Shown here: positions 11,762 through 21,130 of the stretch, one piece after another
How the letters are laid out: each line of letters begins with the position of its first letter
How positions within the stretch are numbered: the stretch's first letter is position 1
Origin: Timema cristinae
Taxonomy: Eukaryota; Arthropoda; Insecta; Phasmatodea; Timematidae
DNA: 64,000 bases
NCBI GenBank assembly: GCA_039000515.1
Contig: JBCFYV010000001.1
Location: 65,167,729 to 65,231,728 of the forward strand
Reading direction: 5' to 3'
Notes under the pieces: model-generated
The model's database searches: none
Told to the model about the DNA's origin: nothing
What the model saw: the letters and a program-made list of their open reading frames with translations, nothing else
Program-made: the position numbers and the translations under genes

Positions 11762-12445
11762 CAGTCGGAAGACGATCTAAGGCTTCCATACCGCGAGCTG
11801 GTCAGGGCTCTTACATACTTGGCATCGACTACAAGGCCTGACATATCATTTGCTGTAAGCCTCTTGGGCAGTTAAACAACTGCTATGGTACCAATCAGTA
11901 GAAGGCTGCCAAGCGTGTATTACACTATCTAAAGGGTACCATCAATGTGGGGTTGACCTATGTCACAGATCCAGGACCAGTCAAAGGATTTGTAGATGCA
12001 GACTGGGGAAGTTGTCCTAAAGGCAGAAGGTCTTACACCGGGTATATATTCATGCTACATGGTGGACCGGTATCCTGGGAATCAAAGAAACAGCGAACTG
12101 TCACTTTGTCGATAACAGAGGCAGAATACATGGCTTTGTCAGAGAGTGTTAAGGAAGCCGTCTATTTGCAGCGATTCCTCGTCAAGATGGGTTTTGGTGA
12201 CTTGGGCGAGATGGCTATTTTCTGTGACAACAAAAGCTTATTGAAGTTGGCCGAGAATCTGATGTTCTGAGCAAGGACATCGACATCCGTCATCACTTCA
12301 TGATAGACGTACTCAAACACAAGGAACTTGATGTGCTTCACATCTCAATGGACGATCAAGTTGCAGACCTCTTAACTAAAGGACTGCCCAAAGTTAAACA
12401 CATGAAATGCATGGGATCAGCCAGACTGGGTGATTCGTAATAGCG
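11762..12445 (+). pseudogene. Ty1/copia pol 3' end (RT tail and RNase H)
   Basis: The translation starts in the C-terminal part of a copia reverse transcriptase (PYRELVRALTYLASTTRPD, a highly characteristic motif) and continues through AAKRVLHYLKGT into RNase H. The RNase H acidic residues are visible: VDADWG, then TEAEYMALSE, then FCDNKS. Two in-frame stops lie near 11,872 and 11,902, and a frame change at about 12,265 separates the last block, which still reads as the copia terminus (DIRHHFM, then LTKGLPK). Only the 3' end of the element is present; the rest should lie to the left, where the assembly gap is. Confidence 0.9.
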
Positions 12446-12465
12446 ACGTTCTTTCGACAATCAAC

Positions 12466-12830
12466 TCAAGGGGAAATGTTGGAATGTTGGTATTCTTTTA
12501 TGACGAGTTGCGTTTGTTTAGTGTAGCTATCCTTGAACATGTGCAGTGCATATCTTTAACAGACAATAGACAGTCGAGTCCAGCCCGTTATAAGCTTGGG
12601 GTGTACATCCGTGACTTCATCAGTTTTAATTTCAATGTGCCGACTGATGTATGTTTTAATTGGGTTATCTTGTTTGTTTGATTCACTTGACCTGCAGCAA
12701 TCTTTCTCTAATACAAACAAATATATATATATAACACACACTACACACATATGTTTAGTCCAAATAAAATTATTTTGAATGTTTTGTCACATTTTTTTTA
12801 CTCATCTACCAACTTCACAAACCTCAATCC
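12466..12830 (+). repeat. Probable copia polypurine tract and 3' LTR
   Basis: A purine-rich tract (CTCAAGGGGAAA) directly precedes TGTTGGAATGTTGG at 12,477, a common start for copia LTRs. An AATAAA lies near 12,765. There is no second LTR in the window for comparison, so the right boundary is a guess. Confidence 0.5.
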
Positions 12831-14156
12831 ATTGGTCAAGTTTAGCTGATTACCAGTTTGCATCAAGCCTGCAAAGCATACAATGGTAAAAATGCCCCAA
12901 ATGTTATTTGTCTTAATTTTGTAACACATTTGTATATATTAAGTATATTTATTTTAATTGACTTAAATATGTTTTTTTGCTAAATTTAATATATTTATTC
13001 ATGAATTAAAATTATATGGAAACACAAATTCCCATAAAATTTGATCAACTTTGGTTTGGTAGCTGAAACTATAAATAAAAAATACTATATTATTAACTTT
13101 TTCACAACACTTTGACTACTTGTATTTAGTAGGCCCATGTTCATTCAATTACTCTTATGGAGTAATTGTGCCCACATTTATGGGGATAGCAAAAAACAAT
13201 TTAGGAAAAACCACCTGGCCAAGATATGAATGATGAACTCCCTGTCACAAGCAAGCAAAACTATATGGAGTCCACTGTTGCAATCATGAATTATTATAAC
13301 ACACACATATAACCTCTTTTCACTTTATGATGTAATTGATTTATATTTGGAAGAAGGTTCAGGAAATGTCGATAGAAACATATAAAAAGTGTGAACTGTG
13401 TTCTTCCAAATATAATACAATTACCTCATAAAGTGAAAAGAGGTTTTCCTTGAAGAGATATATTTTATGTCCTTTTCCTGTGTTTGTCCTTTATGTTATA
13501 CTTTTTACATGTTCCTATTTATGTGTCCTATCATTCTTTACAATTTCCCATAATTTAATAACATATATACTAATTATGTAATAATAAATAATAATCCCAG
13601 AATCACTCTGGTAACAGTAATGGTATTAGGATACTATTTTGCGTGAAAAATACACATCTTACCACCTTGCCTCCCTAATACACTACATCTGCTGTTTTTA
13701 TTATCAAACATGAAAACATTTATAATTTGATTTCAATTTTGTTTTCATTTAAAATATGAATATATTTTTTTACATTTGCAAATCCACTAAAATAATCTCA
13801 TAGAGCCCAAATCCATTCTAGTTCTGATTTGCTACTAACACGGAGGTCCGGGCTCAAATCCTGATTGTGTTTACTGAGAGAAGCGTTTTGTAAATAGTTT
13901 CTCATTCTTCTCGTGTGCATATAAATTATACTTACCCCATCACATATAAAAGACAGAACTTATAAAATAATGTGCACTTAAATTAATAAAAAATGGTTAA
14001 TTTTACTTGCTGTGGAATATTATATTTTACATTTTAGTAATAGGTTTTTAAATTTTGATAATAATACATTTAAAACATGTACAAGGTGAAATTGCATGCA
14101 TTGTTTAGGCCACTTCAAATATTGAAAATATAGATTCATTAAAAACTTGGTTATTA
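12831..14156. other. AT-rich spacer with fold-back and tRNA-like scrap
   Basis: No gene is seen. A fold-back element (13,311-13,445) is listed separately. Around 13,815-13,880 a B-box-like GTCCGGGCTCAAATCC suggests an eroded tRNA-derived SINE, but no A box could be placed convincingly. Confidence 0.5.
13311..13445. mobile_element. Fold-back (MITE-like) element, about 45-bp arms
   Basis: The left arm begins AACCTCTTTTCACTTTATGA and passes through ATATTTGGAAGAA; the right arm is its reverse complement, ending TCATAAAGTGAAAAGAGGTT at 13,445. The downstream text (ACATGTTCCTATTTATGTG and TCCTATCATTCTTTACAATT, about 13,507-13,550) recurs at about 18,535-18,580, next to a related AAAGTGAAAAGAGGTTTTCC. 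The copies therefore belong to one family. Confidence 0.8.
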
Positions 14157-17108
14157 CAGAGTTCCTACGGTCTGGAAAGTTAGGGAATTAACAATTCATG
14201 TCACACTTAGAAAAATACCATGAAAATATTTTTCGTAGTTACTGCGTCATAAGCCACTGCCCCAATGAAGAAAGCTGAGGGGCACTTACCGTGTTCAAAC
14301 TTGCTGTAACACAAGTTTTGGTAGCATTTTATTTCAGAAGGTGAACGCAGAAATCTCCTGGCATGCACATGAAAAGTCTTTTAACTTTGGTGATCCATTG
14401 TTTTGGTTCTTGTTCAAGGTTTGGCATTGTTATCGTTGGATACAGTGAATTAGGACTGATTCGGCTACACCAGCAATGTCTAACAAAAAAACAGTTTTAA
14501 CCAGCTCTGGCTAAGCTCAGAGCATTTTCCTGAATTCTCATTCTGGATCAGTGGTGTTGAAAGTAATAAGTTGCAGGCATTTTGTAAAGTGTGCAAAAAA
14601 ATTATAAACCTAAGTAATATGGGAAAGCAAGCATTAGCTTCCCATGCAAAAGGACCAACTCATATCAAAACTCTTGAAACTTTGACAAATCAACGCTCTC
14701 TGTTGACTTTTTTCTCAAAAAAGTCAAGTGATTCAGGTTCATCGAGCTCCCCAGTTTCAAGAGAATCTCTGGCACACAAAGACATTCTACCTAGTGGTGA
14801 TTCGGCTGGTTACTCAAAGAGTTTTTCTGTTTCATCGGAAATCGTAAAGCCGCAGAAGGAAGCTGTTGCCAAATGTGAAATTAGTGTAGTGCCTCGAAGA
14901 AACCATAACACTTTTGTTATAAAAGATTATATAACTAAGGCGGAAGTAATTTGGGCTATGCAAGTTGTTTACAAAAAAAATTCTTTCAATTCGTGCAATA
15001 ATTTAAGTACAATTTTTCAATTGATGTTTCCTGAGTGTTCCATTGCCAATGCCTTTACCCTTGGTGGAGACAAGGCTGCATACTTCATTGTGTATGGCTT
15101 GGATCCATTCTTTCATAACAATTTACTGGACCGCCTAAAATCATGTAACAACTTTGTAATTTGTTTTGATGAAGCGTTGAATAAAGTTATCCAAAGAGGA
15201 CAAATGGACATTGTAATAAGATTCTGGGACAAGGAAAATCATAAAGTCATCAGTCGTTACTTAAACAGTGTGTTTTTCGATAGGAGCACCGCTGAAGAAT
15301 TACTGAAGCATTTTCTGGATGGTATTTCTCCTCTTCCAATCTCTAAGTTGATACAAGTGTCAATAGATGCCCCAAATGTCAATTTAAAGTTTATAACACT
15401 TCTTCAGGAACACATCAAATCTGTCACAGACAATGAAGTATGTAGTTTGCTAAATCTGGGAACATGTGGGCTTCATGTTGTTCATGGTTCCTTGAGAACA
15501 GGAGTAGAGTCTGTTGATTGGGATATAAGTAGCTTATTGCATCACATGTACTACCTGTTCACTGACTCTCCAGCTCGTCGAGCATTGTTTACCCAGTTGA
15601 CAGGATGTGCATCTTTTCCATTGAAGTTCTGTGATGTGCGGTGGTTAGAGAATGCAATGTGCTTTCAAAGGACATTACAAATTTGGGACCATGTTTTTAA
15701 GTTTCTCAAAGAAGCAAAACTTCCTAAAACAAAACCTGTAGAGCACTGAAAAGAGCAGCCTGTGATCCATTCCTAAAGTGTAAACTAGCTTTCTGAAAGA
15801 CAATTTAAGATGAATGTCAGCCTTTCCTGCAACAGTTCCAGACATCAAAACCAATTGCTCCATATCTTTTTGAAGCTGTAGAGAAACATCTAAGATACCT
15901 TATGAATCGTTGCGTGAAACCTGATCTGATGAAGTGCACGGGTCTAAAGTTACTGTCTATCGACACAAAAAAATCAGAAAATTTGATCCTTGGCAAAAAT
16001 ATTGATGTAGGATTTGCAACAAAACGTTTGTTAGGAGAAACTGCGATCACAGTAACAGAAAGACAAAAACTAGAATTTATACACAAGTGCCGCAGTATGT
16101 TAACCACCATGATTGCAAAACTACAATAAAGAAGTCCCTTAAAACAGAAAGCTATGAGAGGTTTGTCTTCATTGGATCCTTGTGTTATTCAACATTCGCC
16201 TCAACTGGGCAGAAGAGATTTTCTTTTCTTTTTGGAGGAACTCAACCATGCCAACATCATAAATGATGTTCTGGCTGAAAATGCCTGAAAGAATACTTGC
16301 ATTTTTGCTACCTCAAAAAATCTCAGCTTCAAGAAATAGTTCGTCCTTGTGATGAGTCTAGTGATGAAGTAGGACTTGACACTATTTATGGTAGCTTTCT
16401 AATAGGAAGCAAATACAAACATCTTTGGGAAGAATAAATTTGCTTGTCTTGTCGCATGGGAATGAATGAAGGAAGGTAAATAAATCTGTTATTTCAGCAT
16501 GAGAAAAAAATGCACTGAAGGAAGTAGAACAAGAAGAGATTAAGAATGAGCAGAAAAAGAAATTTAGATATGATAGATGTTTAATGATTTTGAAGAAAAA
16601 AAAATGAAAATGACTAGAAGAGAAAATGAAGGAAAGTTCATATATCAGTTAAGATTTGAAATTAATGCAAAAGAAAGAACTATGAGTGGGTTAATAGACT
16701 GACAAAGACAATTTTATCTTTATTAAATATAGCATAGTATCTTATATGATGACTTTGATAATTTTAATAAAAAAGAAAATTGACTTGAGACATGAATATA
16801 TGAATGCAGACAAGTTCTCTTTGTGACTATTCAGTTCAGGATATGTACAGTTTAGTAAAATAAGACTGTAATGATACCAAACTTTTTATATGTTTAAGTG
16901 GCGTTGTAGTACGTATTTCTGAATGATACCAAAGTGAATCAAGTTTGTTAAACTTTTTGATAGTAGACATATTAATTAGTTACATCATTTCTGAAGATTG
17001 CAAGACTTTTTATTTTCATGAATAAGTTGGAAAAATATGTTCAAAATGGGATTTTGAAAAATAGTCGGAAGTAGGAGAATTTTTTTTACAAATACTGTAG
17101 GAACCCTG
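14157..17108 (+). mobile_element. Decayed hAT-like DNA transposon
   Basis: The left end CAGAGTTCCTAC (14,157) matches the inverted right end, which reads CAGGGTTCCTAC on the reverse strand (ending at 17,108), with one mismatch in 12 bases. CAG-starting ends of this sort are typical of hAT elements. The flanking 8-mers (GGTTATTA and TATTAATT) do not match, so no target duplication is recognisable. The interior holds one transposase-like gene remnant. Confidence 0.6.
14523..16440 (+). pseudogene. hAT/BED-type transposase-like protein, broken
   Basis: An open frame at 14,571-15,749 (392 aa) begins in a BED-like zinc module: CKVCKK (C-x2-C) followed by ASHAKGPTHIKTL (H-x5-H). It continues with a Ser-rich linker and an RNase H-fold-like region that includes a 'CFDEALNK' acidic block, FWDKENHKVISRYL and LGTCGLHVVHGS. 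This layout is common in multicopy hAT-derived insect and vertebrate proteins. A stop at 15,747 ends the main frame; homologous-looking text continues in other frames (for example 15,902-16,129, RYLMNRCVKPDLMK) with further stops up to about 16,440. Reading frame is also open upstream of 14,571, so the true start lies further left. I judge it a dead element gene. Confidence 0.7.
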
Positions 17109-17401
17109 TATTAATTAGGTGGATAGGTTTTTAGTTAATAAATAATACAAAAAGGGGTGTAATTATTAATATCTTTTACTCAGGGGTACAAGATTTAATT
17201 CAATACTTTTGTGTGAGGCATTTGAGTGTTTTTTCTACATTGGGGTCTCAATTTGTATCCATATAAATGTTAGTGTATTTTTCTTTAAACTCATTTACTT
17301 GTTATTTTAAATCAGCTAATTAAAATCACTAAAACAATACTTCGAATTAAACATCACTTTGAAAATCAAGGTATTCATTTATAATACCTACCTACCCACC
17401 C
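17109..17401. other. AT-rich spacer
   Basis: Nothing recognisable; low-complexity AT-rich sequence between the hAT-like element and a SINE. Confidence 0.5.
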
Positions 17402-17630
17402 ACTTTGGTGGCCGCATGATCTAAGGCGCTACTCCCACATTAAACGAATATGATATCAAGGCTCAATCCCACTTGGTTACGCTGAGGGTGGTTTTCCACT
17501 CTCCCTCCACACAAATGCAGATTCATTTCCTTTAAATTAAATCTTCTTAATCACCAACACATTAATCTAATTAGTACATAGGTGTATAATCTGAAAAAGT
17601 AGTAAGATGCTGTGCTAAAAATAAATTATA
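17402..17630 (+). mobile_element. SINE family A, copy 1 (tRNA-Leu-like head)
   Basis: The head GGTGGCCGCATGATCTAAGG resembles the 5' half of tRNA-Leu, with a B-box-like CAAGGCTCAATCCC. The body contains CACACAAATGCAG and TTAGTACATAGGTGTATAA, and the tail AGTAGTAAGATGCTGTGCTA precedes an A-rich end. Related copies lie at 31,521-31,754 and 63,371-63,610. Confidence 0.75.
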
Positions 17631-17752
17631 TCATAAGGACAGTCACTCTGGGTAGTATCCATCCATATTGAAATATTTGTTTAGTACTACCATTTTCACC
17701 AAAATAGCAGGTACCGGTACCCAACATTTGATGATGGTGTGTTTAGTTGCAG

Positions 17753-17965
17753 AGATTGTGTGGTCGCAGAGCTACCAGGGGCAAACAAGCCATGCAGATC
17801 ATCGATGTCAGCGGGGACGCTATAATGCCAGATCCAAATGAATGGCTTACAAAACAACTAACAGAGGAACAACAACAGAAGAGTCACAGTCACAGTCACA
17901 GGAAGAATGAGGGACCCACCACTCAGCAGAGGCGGAAACATCAAATAACATATCTTGCTTTCCAG
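17753..17965 (+). CDS. PRCC: PRCC homologue, penultimate coding exon (partial gene)
   Basis: An internal exon bounded by an acceptor (TTTAGTTGCAG ending at 17,752) and a donor (CAG|GTAATT, first intron base 17,966). It encodes 71 residues in phase 0 that match the C-terminal domain of the proline-rich protein PRCC. Landmarks are RLCGRR at the start, EWLTKQLTEEQ in the middle and QQRRKHQITYLAFQ at the end. PRCC is a nuclear protein linked to pre-mRNA splicing in vertebrates. The next exon at 19,354 continues the frame and supplies the rest of the conserved tail. The exons coding for the N-terminal proline-rich part were not found in the window; they may lie beyond the transposons to the left. 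The gene identity rests on recall of the family's conserved C-terminus, but two consecutive exons agree. Confidence 0.88.
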
Positions 17966-18299
17966 GTAATTAATGTCGGGATACTTAACAAGTATTTAAG
18001 ATGGGGGTGCGTGGGATGTATGAAAAGGTATCCAAATTAATCATATATTGTATTGCTTGACATCAACAGTTGTTGAATATCTGTCAAGGGTGTCCTGGTT
18101 TTTAATAACAACTTCTTCTCTTAATTTAAAAAGTTTATTATCAAATGCTGCAAATAATGTTGATATCACCATGTGAAGAAAATTAAACTCCTTTGTTTGT
18201 ATAGAAGCAATATTTTATTTATTTTGTTCAAAAAAAGATTTGCTGTAAAACCTATGCCCCCTACACTCCGACCTTAAGAAGTTGTGTTTGTGTTATGTT

Positions 18300-18700
18300 C
18301 TCCTAATAGTTGCTCCCTGATATATTTGGAGGAAGGTGGATAGAAACATATACACAATATGGCCTTTACAATGTAAAGAATAACACAGTTCACACTTTAC
18401 ATTGTTGTGGACAGAAAGGTAATGTTTGCCTCTTAAAGAAAATTGACCGTCACTGCCAAGTCCCCCAACCTAGGTTTCATTCTATCGGAACTAATCAGGG
18501 AGGAGTGTGAAACGCACAATGCAACTTCTCCTTTTACATGTTTCTATCTATGTGTCCTATCATTGTTTACAATTTTCCATTTTCCCCTTTTGTGTTTTAA
18601 AGTGTGAAATGTTTTCTTCTTTTCATTGTAACAGCCATATTGTGCTCGCCCCTTCTCCACCTTTCCTGAACCTTCTTCCAAATATAAAGTGAAAAGAGGT
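18300..18700. mobile_element. MITE-like element related to the 13.3-kb fold-back
   Basis: It begins with GAGGAAGGTGGATAGAAACA and ends near CTTCCAAATATAAAGTGAAA and AGAGGTTTTCC. Both parts recur in the element at 13,311-13,445, and an internal block (ACATGTTTCTATCTATGTG, TCCTATCATTGTTTACAATT) recurs just downstream of that copy. Boundaries are approximate. Confidence 0.6.
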
Positions 18701-18904
18701 TTTCCTTATTTAGGTATCTTTGTTATGTTAGTAATTCGATTCAAAAATGAGGTGGCCCAATGGCTAGATAATTTTATAATAAAGGAAATTGATAAAACTA
18801 AAGAAAGAGGAAAAATAAACTACTAAGAATAAGAATAAATTTGATGAAGAAAGCCCACCTAGGGAAAGAGGAAAGATGTGGGAAGAATCCAATGCACAAA
18901 GGTG

Positions 18905-19185
18905 ACATCTTCTTCCTTTCTTCTGTCTTCTATAGTAGAAGTAGTCACACACACATTTTAAACACAAATAGAATTATATTTCGGCATTGTTGCCTTTATC
19001 AAACACAAAGAAGAAGAGAGTACAAATAACACAAACAATGGATTACTCCATCTTGAATTTTGAATTAAACTCTCTTCTTCTTTGTGTTTGATAAAGGCAA
19101 CAATGCCGAAATATTATTCTATTTGTGTTTAAAATGTGTGTGTGACTACTACTGATATAGAAGACAGAAGAAAGGAAGAAGATGT
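18905..19185. mobile_element. Fold-back element with 117-bp arms
   Basis: The left arm (18,905-19,021) and right arm (19,069-19,185) are near-perfect reverse complements separated by a 47-bp spacer. Landmarks are ACATCTTCTTCCTTTC at the outer left end and TTTCGGCATTGTTGCC near the inner end, mirrored by GGCAACAATGCCGAAA on the right. It has no coding capacity. The arm similarity suggests a recent insertion or ongoing arm homogenisation. It lies wholly within the PRCC terminal intron, so it would form a strong hairpin in the pre-mRNA. Confidence 0.9.
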
Positions 19186-19353
19186 TATGTTAGTAAGCAA
19201 GTGTTAAATTGAGCACTACACTGACCTTGAGTTAAATGATTAGATTTTGATCCTTTTAGTATAAAATTTACCTTTAAACCTTAGTTGTAAAAAAAGAAAA
19301 AAGACTTGCTATATATTATGCACAGTTATGTTATAATTATATTTTATTTACAG

Positions 19354-19440
19354 GCAAAGGAAAATGAGCTGGAATTGAAGAATCAATGGTCACAAAACAG
19401 AATGTCCCGAAAGCAGACTCAATCTAAATATGGTTTTTAA
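19354..19440 (+). CDS. PRCC: PRCC homologue, last coding exon
   Basis: The acceptor TTTATTTACAG ends at 19,353. The exon encodes 28 residues and a TAA stop at 19,438-19,440, beginning AKENELELKNQW and ending QTQSKYGF. This lysine/glutamine-rich tail ending in KYGF is the signature C-terminus of PRCC proteins. It continues in phase 0 from the exon ending at 17,965. No polyadenylation site can be fixed, but AATAAA strings occur near 19,787-19,808 and TATAAAATAAG near 19,594. Confidence 0.9.
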   Translation, partial: AKENELELKNQWSQNRMSRKQTQSKYGF

Positions 19441-20229
19441 ATTTCTCTTTCAAGAAATGATGTTTTTTCCCCATGTGTTACATCTGGTGGAGTCCTCGCA
19501 CTTTTTCTGCACAACCTGGGAATATAAATATATATATATATATATATATTATATAATGGATGATTGTAGAAAAGTTGAAAACTAAATGTTTATATATAAA
19601 ATAAGTGTGAGATCCAACACCTTAGGTCAGTAAGTAGCATATCTAGCTACTGATTCCCTTTGTTGGAGAAATTGTGTCTCTCTTTCACATTGATGAATTA
19701 ATGGCCTAAGTGAGTCTGTATTAGAATTAATTTAGTTTATAAGTCATATGATGTCAGTCGATTGAGAAAGTGTATATTAATACCCCAAATAAATAAATAA
19801 ATAAATAAACATTTTAAAAGAAAGTATTAAAATGTTTGTTATAAAAAAGACTAGTTTAGTAATTAATTTATCAACCCTAACTGGTGCACTTCAAATGATA
19901 AGTTAGAGAGAAAAAAAACAAAAACATAGACATTAAAAAAAAATTAGTTCTTAAACTGGGTGGCCACTCATTGGGAAAACTAGGAACCTTGCTTGAATTT
20001 TGAGCATCGGGGAAAAACGGGAAAAATGTATGCATTTTGTTGTCTGTCAGCATTAAAAAAAAATAACAGCCTTTATTCAGAGGTGTAGCCAAAATAAGCT
20101 ATATGAGTTTTATTAAACTCAATGTTATATTAAATTTCTAGATAAATCACATTACTTGACATTTTTAGCACTAACACAGCTTCCAACATGTCTTGTTTAG
20201 TTAATCAAAAGTCAACAAATTTTCACAAC
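19441..20229. other. Likely PRCC 3' UTR and spacer, with (TA)n
   Basis: This stretch holds a (TA)n microsatellite at about 19,522-19,556 and an AATAAATAAATAAATAAA run near 19,787-19,808 that could serve as a polyadenylation signal. No other coding signal is seen. Confidence 0.45.
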
Positions 20230-21130
20230 ATTCCATTGTAGGATCTCTCTTAATATTTTCTAGAGGCATTTAAGATTACAAAATTTTCAGATGGTTTAAA
20301 TTAGGAGGGATAGCCAGCACACTTACCTTGGTGATACTGGAGTAGAAATGGTCTGTGACAGTGAAAGCTTGTCCTTAAGATGTGTTTGTGTGTATTTTAG
20401 TGTTCTATCTATAAAGTTAAACTCCAGTATCACCAAGGTAAGTGTGCTGGCTATCCCCCCCTAATTTAAACCACGATTTAGCCTAGTGCTCTATTCCAAA
20501 ATTTTCAGGTGAAAATTTATTTAAATAACTTCTATAGGCATCCAATTTTCAAAATGTTGTTAGAGAAAAACCACTTAAAATATTTTCTAGAAGCATTTAA
20601 TTTTCAAAATGTTTCCAGGCAAGGTTAACTTTTAATATAGCCAAGAGGCATCCTGTTTTCAAAGAATTTCTGGCAGAGAGCTTCTACAAATAGCTTTTAG
20701 ATGCATATAAATTTCAAAAATTTGGTGGGGAAAGACCACTTTAAAAAACTTCTAGAAATTTAGAAGCATTTAATTAAAAAGAATTAGTAGAGGACCACTA
20801 TAAATGTCTTTTAGAAACAGGTGAGGAGTTTTTAGCAACAACATGCTTACTAATATGTTTTGTCTCATTAATCAAAAGACGCCCAATTTTTCTTGAGTGA
20901 AGAATTTCTTTTAATAGTTTCTAGAGACATTTAATATTCCAAAAATGTTCAGGTGAAGAGCACACTAAAATAACTTATTGAGGCATTCATATTTCAAGAA
21001 TTTGCTTGGGAAATACCATTCCATATATTGTGTAGCAGAGTCTAATTTCCAAATAATTTCCAGAAGAAGACCCTTCCTAATGGGCTCTAGGAGGTCTAAT
21101 TTTCAGACATTTGCCAGGGTAGGGTTCCAG
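20230..21130. repeat. Ancient degenerate tandem repeat, about 60-bp period
   Basis: Strongly diverged but regularly spaced copies of a unit built from CTTCTAGAGGCATTTAATTT, then TCAAAATTTTC, then AGGTGAAGACCAC. Recognisable phases occur near 20,262, 20,528, 20,585, 20,640, 20,695, 20,747, 20,921, 20,975 and 21,085. A fold-back element has inserted into the array at 20,293. Reverse-strand relatives appear at 54.8-55.05 kb and a weaker one at 57.1 kb. Confidence 0.65.
20293..20472. mobile_element. Fold-back element, about 52-bp arms
   Basis: The left arm runs from GGTTTAAATTAGGAGGGATA to GGTGATACTGGAGT (20,293-20,343). The right arm is its complement, from ACTCCAGTATCACC to CCTAATTTAAACC (20,421-20,472). 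The only obvious arm difference is in a run of Cs. It has a 77-bp spacer and no coding potential. Confidence 0.85.

Larger units (their letters stand above)
17966..19353 (+). other. PRCC terminal intron (1,388 bp)
   Basis: This GT-AG intron joins the two recognised PRCC exons in phase 0. It is loaded with at least two fold-back elements, at about 18,300-18,700 and at 18,905-19,185. No other coding signal is seen inside it. Confidence 0.8.
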
